Assembly: GCA_039961675.1 (NCBI GenBank)
Contig: JABRWC010000053.1
Coordinates: 1 to 40,157 of the forward strand
Source of the DNA: JABRWC01 sp039961675
GTDB lineage: Bacteria > Planctomycetota > Phycisphaerae > UBA1845 > Fen-1342
DNA length: 40,157 nucleotides
Direction of reading: 5' to 3'
Made by a program: the position numbers and the translations under genes. Below are positions 7,063 to 15,223 of the stretch, one piece after another. The notes under the pieces are model-generated. The model did not search any database. It was not told where the DNA came from and saw only the letters and a list, made by a program, of their open reading frames with translations. Numbering within the stretch: the stretch's first letter is position 1; the number at the start of each line of letters is the position of its first letter.

Positions 7063-9216
7063 TCAGCGCGATACGGCGAACTGGGTCTCGCACAGGCTCA
7101 TGTAGAACGGCGAGCGCTCCAGCAGCTCGGCGTGCGCGCCGCTGGCGATCACGCGGCCCTCGTTGAGGACCACGATCACGTCGGCGCGGGCGATCGTGCT
7201 GAAGCGGTGGGCGATGATGAACGTCGTGCGGCCGACCGTGACCTCTTCCAGCGCCTCCTGGATGCGCGTCTCGGACTCGCTGTCCACCTGGCTGGTGGCC
7301 TCGTCCAGCACCAGGATCGCCGGGTCGCGCAGGATCGCCCGCGCCAGCGCGATTCGCTGGCGCTGCCCGCCGGAGAGCGATCGCGAGGTGATGTGCGCGT
7401 CGTAGCCGCACCGCACCGCGCCGTCGTGGTCGCTTCGCAGCGAGCGCACGAAGTCATCCACGTGCGCCGCGCGGGCTGCCTCGCGCACCGCTGTGTCGTC
7501 TGCCTGCGCCTGGCCGCCGTAGGCGATGTTGTTGAACACCGAGTCGGAGAAGATGACGGCGTCCTGCGTCACGAGGCCGATCTGTGCCCGCAGCGAGGCC
7601 AGCGTGTGCGCCGCGATGTCGTTGCCGTCGATCAGGATCTGCCCGCGCGTCGGCTCGTAGAAGCGCAGCAGCAGCGACATGAGCGTGGTCTTGCCGGAGC
7701 CGTTCGGCCCGACGATCGCCACCACCTGCCCGCGCCGCACGCGCAGGTTCACGCCGTCCAGCACCAGTTTGTGCGGGGCGCGCGGGTAGCTGAAGCTCAC
7801 GTCGCGGAACTCGATGGTGCGTTCGAATCGCGGCAGCGCCGGTGCGCCGCGCTCCGCTTCCCGGTCCGCCTCGCGCGGGACGTCCAGCAGCTCGAACAGC
7901 CGCCGGGCCGACGCTTCCGCCGCCTGGATGCGGTTGTTCACCTTCCCCAGCTTGCGCACCGGGTCGAACACGCCGCCCAGGCACACCACGGCCGCGAAGA
8001 ACAGGTGCGGCTCGAGAGTCTGGCTGAAGACACGGCTCCCGCCGTACAGCACGAAGCCGGCGACCGCCACCATCGCCAGCACCTCGAGCACGGGGTGGGT
8101 GGCGGCCTCGACCAGCTCGATGCGCGTCTGCGCTCGCGCCAGGTCACGGTCGGCGCGTTCGAAGCGGGCGCGCTCCGCCCGCTCGGTGCCGAACGCCTTG
8201 ACCACGCGGATACCGGCCAGGCGTTCGCTCAGGTGGTCCAGCAGCGCGCCCCACGATTGGGACGCGCGGCGCTGCGCGTGCTTGATGACTCTCCCCAGCC
8301 AGCGCATCGCGATCAGCCCGATCGGCGCCGCGGCCAACGCCACGCACAGCAGTCGCCAGTCGATCAGCAGCGTCATCGCCAGCACGCCGCCGGCCTTCAG
8401 CGGCTCGCGAACCACCTTGCCGAACAGCTCCGTAAGCCCGATTTCCACGCGGTTGATGTCCGTCGCGAAGCGGCCGATCGTGTCCCCCGGCGGCTGCGCC
8501 GTGTGCCAGCCGAGCGGCAGGCGCAGCACGTGCTCGGTGAGTTGCGTGCGCACGTCGTGCATCGCCCGTTGCACAGCCGCCGCGATGCAGCCTTCATTCA
8601 GCAGCCGGCAGATTCCGCCGAAGGTCGTGATGGCGACCAGCCCCGCCATGACCATCGTCAGCGCCAGCATGCGCCCGTTGGGCGACTCGCCGTGCGGCAG
8701 GTAGGCCGCGACGGAGCGGATCGAGGCCAGCCACGAATAGCCGTGATTCAGCGGAATCCGAACCGTCTGCCGGCTGCCGTCGTAGTCTCGTACAACGACG
8801 CGCTCGATGACGTTTGTGGGATGATCCGCGATCAGCGCGGTCAACGCGTACGAGTCGCGCGGCTGCCCGTTGACGGAGACGATCCGCATGCCGCCGCGCA
8901 GGGCATCCGCGGCGGGCGATTCGGCTTTCACGTGCTCGACCAGCAGACCTTCGGGATCGTTGGGCACGTCGGCCGGCAGCGTCGCGCCGAGCCGTCGCTC
9001 GGCGGCGGTGCGCGCCAGCCAGTCCGCCAGGCTCTCGTGATCCGCGAAGATCACCTTCAGCAGCGGGACCACGCTGGAAATGCTCGCCGTGTAGGAGAGG
9101 CTCACGCCCAACGCCGCGATCATGCCGATCATCAAGCGGCCGCGGTGCGGTCGCAAAAACCTGAACGTTCGGCGGAAGTCCGGCAACCAGGATTTGGGAA
9201 TCAGCCGCAGGTCCAT
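7063..9216 (-). CDS. MsbA-type ABC exporter (fused permease-ATPase) with PDZ-like insert
   Basis: A 717-aa half-transporter. TM1 spans about 28-52. It is followed by an unusually long extracytoplasmic loop (about 60-180) before TM2 (about 183-206). Within the loop, residues about 100-157 read like a PDZ domain: ADALRGGMRIVSVNGQP, then a helix, then DGSRQTVRIPL. The rest of the membrane domain is the normal type-I exporter fold. The ATPase has Walker A GPNGSGKT (503-510), signature LSGGQ (614-618), Walker B ILVLDEA and a switch His in AHRFSTI. Substrate is unknown; lipid or glycolipid flipping is the usual job of this family. It lies 54 bp upstream of the reductoisomerase on the same strand. 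Confidence 0.93.
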   Translation of the reverse strand: MDLRLIPKSWLPDFRRTFRFLRPHRGRLMIGMIAALGVSLSYTASISSVVPLLKVIFADHESLADWLARTAAERRLGATLPADVPNDPEGLLVEHVKAESPAADALRGGMRIVSVNGQPRDSYALTALIADHPTNVIERVVVRDYDGSRQTVRIPLNHGYSWLASIRSVAAYLPHGESPNGRMLALTMVMAGLVAITTFGGICRLLNEGCIAAAVQRAMHDVRTQLTEHVLRLPLGWHTAQPPGDTIGRFATDINRVEIGLTELFGKVVREPLKAGGVLAMTLLIDWRLLCVALAAAPIGLIAMRWLGRVIKHAQRRASQSWGALLDHLSERLAGIRVVKAFGTERAERARFERADRDLARAQTRIELVEAATHPVLEVLAMVAVAGFVLYGGSRVFSQTLEPHLFFAAVVCLGGVFDPVRKLGKVNNRIQAAEASARRLFELLDVPREADREAERGAPALPRFERTIEFRDVSFSYPRAPHKLVLDGVNLRVRRGQVVAIVGPNGSGKTTLMSLLLRFYEPTRGQILIDGNDIAAHTLASLRAQIGLVTQDAVIFSDSVFNNIAYGGQAQADDTAVREAARAAHVDDFVRSLRSDHDGAVRCGYDAHITSRSLSGGQRQRIALARAILRDPAILVLDEATSQVDSESETRIQEALEEVTVGRTTFIIAHRFSTIARADVIVVLNEGRVIASGAHAELLERSPFYMSLCETQFAVSR

Positions 9217-9350
9217 TCGAGGCTATGATATCCGCCTCCCGGCCCCAGGGGCAGCCGTCCGAGAATGCGGGAGCGGCCCGGCGCTTGGCTTGACCGCGCC
9301 GGGGTCGCCGTTGACGATGAGAAGAACCTTCACTGCGCCGGAGACCGTGC

Positions 9351-10466
9351 TTGAGCGAAACCATCAGCTTGTCCGGCCCCGACATCACCGAGGCCGAGAT
9401 CGACGCCGTGACCCGCGTACTGCGCTCGCAACACCTCAGCCTCGGTCCGGTGATCCCGGAGTTTGAGCGGGCTTTCTGCGAGCGCCTCGGCGTCCGCCAC
9501 GCGATTGCGTGCAGCAGCGGCACGGTCGGGTTGCACCTGGCGTGGAAGGCGCTGGGCGTGGGGCCGAGGGACGAGGTCATCACCACGCCGTTTTCGTTCA
9601 TCGCCTCGAGCAACAGCGTCATGTTCGACGGCGGCGTGCCGGTCTTTGTGGACATTGACGCACAGACGTGGCAGATTGACGCGGCACGGATCGAGGCCGC
9701 GATCACGCCGCGGACCAGGGCGCTGCTGCCGGTGGACGTGTTCGGTTCGCTGCCGGACATGGATCGAATCGCTGCCCTAGCCCGCAAGCGCGGGCTGCGG
9801 CTGCTCGAAGACTCGTGCGAAGCGTTGGGCGCGTCGTACCGCGGGCGGCCGGCCGGCACGCTGGGCGAGGCCGGCGTGTTCGGCTTTTATCCCAACAAGC
9901 AGATCACCACCGGCGAAGGCGGCATGATCGTCACCAGCGACGACCGGATCGCCTTCATCGCCCGCTCGCTGCGCAACCAGGGCCGCGACCCGGACGCCGG
10001 CTGGCTCCAGCATGCGCGCTTGGGATACAACTACCGGCTCACGGATATCGCCAGCGCCATCGGCGTCGTCCAGATGCGCCGCCTCGACGAGATTCTTGCC
10101 AAGCGTGCGCGGGTCGCCGAGATGTACCGACAGAGGTTGAGCGACGAGCGTCGCGTCCGAATGATGCACGTGCCCGCGGACGTGAAGATCAGTTGGTTTG
10201 TGTTCGTTGTGCGGCTGGAAGACGAGTACTCGCAGGCGGACCGCGACCGCATTCTGGAAGGGCTGCGCCGGGCCGGCGTGCAGTGCAGCAACTACTTCAC
10301 GCCAATCCACCTCCAGCCGTTCTACCGCGAGAAATTCAATCTCAAGCCGGGCGACTTCCCGGTCACCGAAGCGCTCTCCGCGCGAACCGTGGCGCTGCCG
10401 TTCCACAACAAGCTGACGGAGGCCGAGGTCGACCGAGTCGTACGGGAACTGCGCCGGCTGCTGTGA
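9351..10466 (+). CDS. DegT/DnrJ/EryC1/StrS-family PLP aminotransferase
   Basis: A 371-aa type-I fold PLP enzyme that typically aminates keto-sugars for surface polysaccharides. The start is TTG at 9351, supported by GGAGA six bases upstream and by the family-typical N-terminus (ISLSGPDITEAEIDAV). Cofactor sites: CSSGTVGLHLA near residue 54, EDSCEALGA (D154) and the Schiff-base lysine K183 in FYPNKQITTGEGG. The C-terminal domain has the usual FTPIHLQPFY. It is divergent from the ABC exporter (134-bp gap). A glycan-export link is possible, but no glycosyltransferase or sugar dehydratase is nearby, so the substrate cannot be assigned. Confidence 0.93.
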   Translation: MSETISLSGPDITEAEIDAVTRVLRSQHLSLGPVIPEFERAFCERLGVRHAIACSSGTVGLHLAWKALGVGPRDEVITTPFSFIASSNSVMFDGGVPVFVDIDAQTWQIDAARIEAAITPRTRALLPVDVFGSLPDMDRIAALARKRGLRLLEDSCEALGASYRGRPAGTLGEAGVFGFYPNKQITTGEGGMIVTSDDRIAFIARSLRNQGRDPDAGWLQHARLGYNYRLTDIASAIGVVQMRRLDEILAKRARVAEMYRQRLSDERRVRMMHVPADVKISWFVFVVRLEDEYSQADRDRILEGLRRAGVQCSNYFTPIHLQPFYREKFNLKPGDFPVTEALSARTVALPFHNKLTEAEVDRVVRELRRLL

Positions 10467-10481
10467 GAACCGGTCGCCGGC

Positions 10482-11342
10482 TCAGCCGGGTGACGCGTGC
10501 GATCCGACCGCCGTGCGGCTCATGCCCGGTTCGGTCCGGGCGGCGGGCGCGGCCGAGAGCAGCCTTGCGGGCACGCCGATCTGCGACGGCATCAAGAGCC
10601 CGCCGGACATGATGACCTTGACCGCCTCCTCGACGGTCCAGTCCAGCTCAACCACGTCGGCTCGCCGCGTCATCAGGAAGTATCCGGTCGTCGGATTGGG
10701 CGTGGTGGGATAGAAGATCGTGACGAACTCCTCTCCGGTCTCCGGGTCGCGGCAGACGCTTGTAACGAAGCCGAGCGTGAAAACTCCCTTTCCCATGAAC
10801 GGGAACATCGCAACGCGTTGAAACTGCTGCGCCTGGTCGCCGGTGACGGTCGTCATGATCTGCTTCGACGCGCGGTAGACGGTCTTCACGAACGGCACGC
10901 GGTCCACCAGCCGCTCCAGCAGGTCGATCGCCCGGCGGCCAACGATGTTCGCTGCGAACAGCCCGATTACGTACAGAATGAAGATCGTGAGGAGTACCGA
11001 GAGGAGCGACACGCCCCACTGCACCCAGACCGGCAACTGCTCCACGAGCTCGCTCGCCGAGGGGTAATGCCCGAGCTTGCGCTCGATCGCCGCCAGATCC
11101 ACCTTCCAGCTCAGCAAGAGCGGCTCGCCGAGCCGGCTGCGCAGGTACGCCTCGACGATCCACTGCGACGAGTCGCGCATGATTTCGAACACGAAACGCA
11201 CGATCCAGTACGTCACGTAGATCGGCAGGAACACCAGCAATCCCGCCGAAATCCGCGTACGGAACAGCGCGCGGAGCGTCGCGACCACACGACTGCGGGG
11301 CAGCGGCGGGCGGGAGCCGGGAACGTGGGGTACTGCGCTCAA
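10482..11342 (-). CDS. DUF502 family integral membrane protein
   Basis: A 286-aa protein. The start is TTG at 11340-11342, backed by GGAGGT eight bases upstream; an in-frame GTG lies 18 codons later. Two hydrophobic segments are clear: ISAGLLVFLPIYVTYWIVRFVF and a second around VSLLSVLLTIFILYVIGLFAAN. The C-terminal half carries DUF502 hallmarks: VPFVKTVYRASKQI, FPTTPNPT-like IFYPTTPNPTTGYF, and VEEAVKVIMSGG. The family is conserved in bacteria and plants; its biochemical role is undefined. It converges on the aminotransferase with only 15 bases between stops. Confidence 0.9.
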   Translation of the reverse strand: MSAVPHVPGSRPPLPRSRVVATLRALFRTRISAGLLVFLPIYVTYWIVRFVFEIMRDSSQWIVEAYLRSRLGEPLLLSWKVDLAAIERKLGHYPSASELVEQLPVWVQWGVSLLSVLLTIFILYVIGLFAANIVGRRAIDLLERLVDRVPFVKTVYRASKQIMTTVTGDQAQQFQRVAMFPFMGKGVFTLGFVTSVCRDPETGEEFVTIFYPTTPNPTTGYFLMTRRADVVELDWTVEEAVKVIMSGGLLMPSQIGVPARLLSAAPAARTEPGMSRTAVGSHASPG

Positions 11343-11590
11343 GCGGACGACCTCCGGATCGGTGTAGGCGGCGCCGCGGAGCGGACGCCCCCGCTCGAAG
11401 CTTCGAGAGTATATCCGCGGACCGTGGGTGCGCGTCGGCGCTGGTTGCGCGGCTTGTCGAATCGCGGCTGCGTACGACGCGCAGGAACCGGAGTCCGGCG
11501 TGCGAGCCAGGGGTTAGAGCAGTGGAGGGCGCTGAATTCCTCGCTTGCGCTTCGGGCTCGGATCACGGCGGCGTCGCAATACTGCGCCGC

Positions 11591-12616
11591 TCAGCGCGCA
11601 GCGCGCGATCCGAGGAAATCCAGCGCGTTGTCCGCGAGGAGCCGGCGGCGCGCGTCAGGCGACATTTCGGACAGCGACTCAATCAGCGCGCCCGGCACGG
11701 CCTCGCCGAGCGGGAACGGGTAGTCCGACCCCAGGCACACCCGATCGTCCCCCATGACGCGGAGCAGGAACCGCAGCGCGTCCGCGTCGTGCACCAGCCC
11801 GTCCAGCCAGAAACGCGCCGGCCGCCCGTCAGGCTGGCGCACGTACGCCCGCGGACTCACCGGGTTGTCCACGGCGCACAGGTCCGGCCGACTGCGAAAG
11901 CCGTGTTCGATCCGTCCCAGCGTGAACGGAAACGCCCCGCCGCCGTGCGCGAACGCCACCCGAAGCCGCGGCACGCGCTCCAGCACCCCGCCGAAGATCA
12001 TCGAGCAGATCGCCAGCGCGGTTTCCGCCGGCATGCCCACCAGCCACGGCAGCCAATATTGGGGCATGCGCTCCCTGGCCAGCATGTCCCACGGATGCAC
12101 GAACACACACGCGTCCAGCTCCTGCGCCGCCTGAAACACCGGAAGCAGCCGCGGGTCGTTGAGGTTGTAGCCGTTCACGTGCGTGCCGATCTGCACGCCG
12201 GGAAACCCCAGCTCGCGCGCGCAGCGCTCGAGCTCGCGCGCCGCCAGCTCCGCGTCCTGCATGGGCAGCGTGCCCAGGCCGACAAAGTGCGATGGAAAGT
12301 CGCGCACCACGCCCGCGATGTGGTCGTTCAGCATCCGTGACAGGTCGTATGCATGCTCGGCCTCGGCCCAGTAGCTGAACATCACCGGCACGGTCGAAAG
12401 CACCTGCACGTCCACCCCGCAGCGCGCGCAGTCTTCGATTCGCCGCCGCGGCTCCCAGCAGTTTTCCTCGATCACGCGGAAACAGCGCTCGCCGATCAGC
12501 ATCCGCGCTCGGCCCGGCTCGTGGTGTTCCAGCCGCACGAAGCCCTCGCGGCCGTAGCGCTCCGCCAAGTCGGGCCACTCGCGCGGCAAAATGTGCGTGT
12601 GCAGGTCGATCTTCAT
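11591..12616 (-). CDS. ACMSD: 2-amino-3-carboxymuconate-6-semialdehyde decarboxylase (ACMSD), amidohydrolase-2 family
   Basis: A 341-aa zinc decarboxylase of the tryptophan-kynurenine pathway that diverts ACMS away from quinolinate toward picolinate or 2-aminomuconate. It looks very close to animal ACMSD along its length (for example ENCWEPRRRIE, LSTVPVMFSYWA, LGFPGVQIGTHVN, YWLPWLVGMPAE). Predicted metal and active-site residues are present: H6 and H8 in DLHTH, H174 in VHPWD, H224 in AHGGGAFP, D298 in GSDYPFPLG, plus R47 and R235. A small insert around residues 258-268 shifts the last ligand. Context: kynureninase is encoded 1.2 kb away on the opposite strand. Upstream pathway genes are not in the window. 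Confidence 0.93.
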   Translation of the reverse strand: MKIDLHTHILPREWPDLAERYGREGFVRLEHHEPGRARMLIGERCFRVIEENCWEPRRRIEDCARCGVDVQVLSTVPVMFSYWAEAEHAYDLSRMLNDHIAGVVRDFPSHFVGLGTLPMQDAELAARELERCARELGFPGVQIGTHVNGYNLNDPRLLPVFQAAQELDACVFVHPWDMLARERMPQYWLPWLVGMPAETALAICSMIFGGVLERVPRLRVAFAHGGGAFPFTLGRIEHGFRSRPDLCAVDNPVSPRAYVRQPDGRPARFWLDGLVHDADALRFLLRVMGDDRVCLGSDYPFPLGEAVPGALIESLSEMSPDARRRLLADNALDFLGSRAAR

Positions 12617-12668
12617 CGCGGAATTGTAGCCCGTTTCTGCGCCGCACCGGCAGCTATGCCGCGCCGTG

Positions 12669-13517
12669 TCAGCCGATCAGCCCCTCTTCCGGCAGCGGAC
12701 CGGCTGCGTGCGTCGACACCGCCGCCAGGAGCACCGCGTGCGCCAGCCGGCGCCGGCCCGGGACCAGTTCGATCGACAGCTCCTGTGTCGCCTCGGAGGC
12801 GTCGATCCAGACCAGCCAGCGGTCCAGGTCCACCAGGAGGCGCGCCTCGCGCAAGTCCCACGCACGCCGCTCGACCGGCGCTGTTCGCCACGCCAGGTAC
12901 GTGAGCGCTTCAATCTTCCCCGGCGTCACCCGGAAATACACCGGCCTCAGCCACGGCAGCGCCGCCAGCGCCAGCGCCGCCGTGAACCAGATCGTATACA
13001 CGCTCACGTCGCGGATACCGCTGGCGCGCAGCCCGAGATTCAGCAGCAGCCCCGCCGCGACTGCCAGTACCAGCCAGACCACGAGCACCCGCCGCGACGG
13101 CGGAAGCGCCAGCGACGCATTGAAGATCGCCGGCTCGAACGGAACGTTTGCCAGCGGCCCGAACTCGTCGAGTGCACCGCGGTTTCCGGCACAGACCACC
13201 CGCGCCGCCTGCGGCGGTGCGCCCGCGGCACTCCCGGCGGCGCGGGCCAGCCGCTCTCCACGCCGTTTCTCCGCAAGACCGAACGCGATCATCCCGGCCG
13301 TAAACACGCCGGCGAACGCCAATTCCAGTGCGACGCTCCACCAGCCGAAGACCTGGAGCGCACCGACCAGCGGTGCGGTGGGAACCGACAACACGCCGAG
13401 CATGACGGCCAGCTTGATGAACCGCGTCCGCGCCAGGATCGGCGATACGCGCTGGCTGGCGGCGATGAACGTGACGGCATCAGACTGGCGGCTCGTGTGA
13501 GCGACATCAGGCTGCAT
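12669..13517 (-). CDS. membrane protein of unknown function
   Basis: A 282-aa protein; the ATG at 13515-13517 is preferred over an upstream start because GGAG lies about eight bases before it. Two pairs of hydrophobic helices are visible: FIKLAVMLGVLSVPTAPLVG and VFGWWSVALELAFAGVFTAG, then VLVVWLVLAVAAGLLLNLGL and YTIWFTAALALAALPWL. A soluble C-terminal domain of about 90 residues has alternating strands (VYFRVTPGKIEALTY, ARLLVDLDRWLVWID), reminiscent of a PH-like fold in bacterial membrane proteins, though that is only an impression. It lies 52 bp upstream of ACMSD on the same strand and may be co-transcribed. No family was recognised. Confidence 0.7.
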   Translation of the reverse strand: MQPDVAHTSRQSDAVTFIAASQRVSPILARTRFIKLAVMLGVLSVPTAPLVGALQVFGWWSVALELAFAGVFTAGMIAFGLAEKRRGERLARAAGSAAGAPPQAARVVCAGNRGALDEFGPLANVPFEPAIFNASLALPPSRRVLVVWLVLAVAAGLLLNLGLRASGIRDVSVYTIWFTAALALAALPWLRPVYFRVTPGKIEALTYLAWRTAPVERRAWDLREARLLVDLDRWLVWIDASEATQELSIELVPGRRRLAHAVLLAAVSTHAAGPLPEEGLIG

Positions 13518-13858
13518 CGTGTCGGCTCCGGCCCCGCGAACCGCTGGTTCCCGCCCCTGGGCACACGAAATGCTATCGCGAACGGACCATCCGAGCCGCG
13601 ACCGTGAGCGAGCGGTCTTACCCCACACTCTGGTGCGGGGTCCCGATGCGCTCGCTGGCGCTAGTGTTACGCCTCAGAAATGCGCGGCATGATTCCGGGG
13701 CGGCAAGCCTCTGGTTCGCCCCGCAAAGCAGAGCTTTGCGCTCACCGACTTTCCGGACGTACTTGTGAGACAGGACACAAGAGGATCGCTCCGACAGCTC
13801 CCGCGGCGCGCCCTTCCGCCCGATCGCTCCGCCGCCGCCGCAACGCTACGATTCCGCC
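13518..13858. repeat. divergent gap holding a large imperfect palindrome (13607-13656)
   Basis: This 341-bp region separates the membrane-protein gene from kynureninase. AGCGAGCG (13607-13614) pairs with CGCTCGCT (13649-13656). Between them, ACCCCACAC pairs with GTGCGGGGT (13620-13641) around a TCTG loop with one mismatch. This forms a two-tier hairpin of 50 bases. No reliable promoter was found. The remainder has no recognisable gene. Confidence 0.55.
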
Positions 13859-15184
13859 ATGCCGCGACCGCCCGCAGACGCACAACCCGCGCCCGGCTTC
13901 TTTTCCGACGAAGCGTGCGCCCGCGCCCTCGACGCCGCCGACGCGCTCGCCGAGTACCGCCAGCGATTCTGCGTCCCGCGCACGCCCGACGGCCGCGAAG
14001 TGACCTACTTCTGCGGCAACTCGCTCGGCCTCATGCCCAGGTCCGCGCGCGACACCGTTAACGAGGAGCTCGACGACTGGGAGCGCCTGGCGGTCGATGC
14101 CCACTTCCTCGGCCGGCACCCCTGGTACCCGTATCACGAACAGTTCCGCGCCGCCGCCGCGCGGCTCGTCGGCGCGCTGCCGCACGAAGTCGTCCTGATG
14201 AACAGCCTGACCGTCAACCTGCACCTGCTGATGGTCAGCTTTTACCGCCCGACGCCGCAGCGATACCGGATTTTGATCGAGGACTGCGCGTTCCCGTCCG
14301 ACCTCTACGCCGTCCAGACGCAACTGCGCCACCACGGCTTCGATCCGGCCGACGGCCTGCTCGTCGCCCGCCCCCGTCCCGGCGAGCACACCCTGCGCAC
14401 CGAGGACTTCGAGTCGCTGCTGGAGCGTGAGGGTGGGAACATCGCGCTGGTGCTGCTCGGCGGCGTGAACTACTTCACCGGGCAGGTCTTCGACATGCGG
14501 CGGATCGCGGCCGCTGGCCGCGCGCAGGGCTGCATCGTGGGGTACGACCTGGCGCACGCCGCGGGCAACGTGCCGCTGGCGCTGCACGAGTGGGAGGTCG
14601 ATTTCGCCGCCTGGTGCACCTACAAGTACTTGAACTGCGGCCCGGGCGCGGTGGCGGGGTGCTTCGTCCACGAGCGCCATGCGCGGAACACGGAGCTGCC
14701 GCGTTTCGGCGGCTGGTGGGGCAACGACCCGAAGACGCGCTTTCGCATGCACCTCAACGAGCGCTTCGAACCGGCGCCCAGCGCCGACGGATGGCAGCTC
14801 TCGAACCCGCCGATCCTCTCCATGGCCGCGATGCGCGCCGCGCTGGGAATCTTCGACGAGGTCGGGGTCGCGCGGCTGCGGGAGAAGTCGCTGCGGCTGA
14901 CGGCGTACCTCCAGTTTCTGCTCGACGACGTCTGCGCCGCGGCGCCTTGGGCCGGCCGGCCGAAATACGAGGTCGTCACGCCGCGCCAGCCGGAAGCGCG
15001 CGGCTGCCAGATTTCGATCCTGGTCCACACCGAGACGCCGCGCCGGCTCCAGGAAGACTTGCAGTCCGCCGGCATCGTCACGGATTTCCGCCCGCCGAAC
15101 ATTGTCCGCGTGGCGCCGGTTCCGCTCTACAACACATTCCACGAAGTGTGGCGTTTTGCGGACGTGCTGCGGGCGCACGGGTGA
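13859..15184 (+). CDS. kynU: kynureninase
   Basis: A 441-aa PLP enzyme cleaving kynurenine or 3-hydroxykynurenine to anthranilate or 3-hydroxyanthranilate plus alanine. Family blocks are visible in order: YFCGNSLGLMP (50-60), MNSLTVNLHLLM (about 114-125), EDCAFPSDLYA, the PLP-aspartate stretch GYDLAHAAGN (D230, H233), the Schiff-base lysine K256 in WCTYKYLNCGPG, GWWGND, and LSNPPILSMAA near the middle of the C-terminal half. Length is typical. With ACMSD nearby, it suggests tryptophan catabolism or control of NAD precursor flux. The companion steps (dioxygenase, formamidase, hydroxylase, HAO) are not in the window. Confidence 0.96.
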   Translation: MPRPPADAQPAPGFFSDEACARALDAADALAEYRQRFCVPRTPDGREVTYFCGNSLGLMPRSARDTVNEELDDWERLAVDAHFLGRHPWYPYHEQFRAAAARLVGALPHEVVLMNSLTVNLHLLMVSFYRPTPQRYRILIEDCAFPSDLYAVQTQLRHHGFDPADGLLVARPRPGEHTLRTEDFESLLEREGGNIALVLLGGVNYFTGQVFDMRRIAAAGRAQGCIVGYDLAHAAGNVPLALHEWEVDFAAWCTYKYLNCGPGAVAGCFVHERHARNTELPRFGGWWGNDPKTRFRMHLNERFEPAPSADGWQLSNPPILSMAAMRAALGIFDEVGVARLREKSLRLTAYLQFLLDDVCAAAPWAGRPKYEVVTPRQPEARGCQISILVHTETPRRLQEDLQSAGIVTDFRPPNIVRVAPVPLYNTFHEVWRFADVLRAHG

Positions 15185-15223
15185 GGGAGGCCGCTTCCTG
15201 CACAGTGCCGGACGGAGCCGCCG

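Noticed and set aside
5737..9228. A very long open frame (over 1,100 codons) on the plus strand opposite the reductoisomerase and ABC exporter.
   Set aside because: It mirrors two well-supported minus-strand genes and is rich in Arg, Gln, His and Ala from GC codon bias, with no family motifs.
9351..10466. A surface-polysaccharide cluster around the aminotransferase.
   Set aside because: No glycosyltransferase, dehydratase or flippase other than the ABC exporter lies nearby, so a cluster is not supported.
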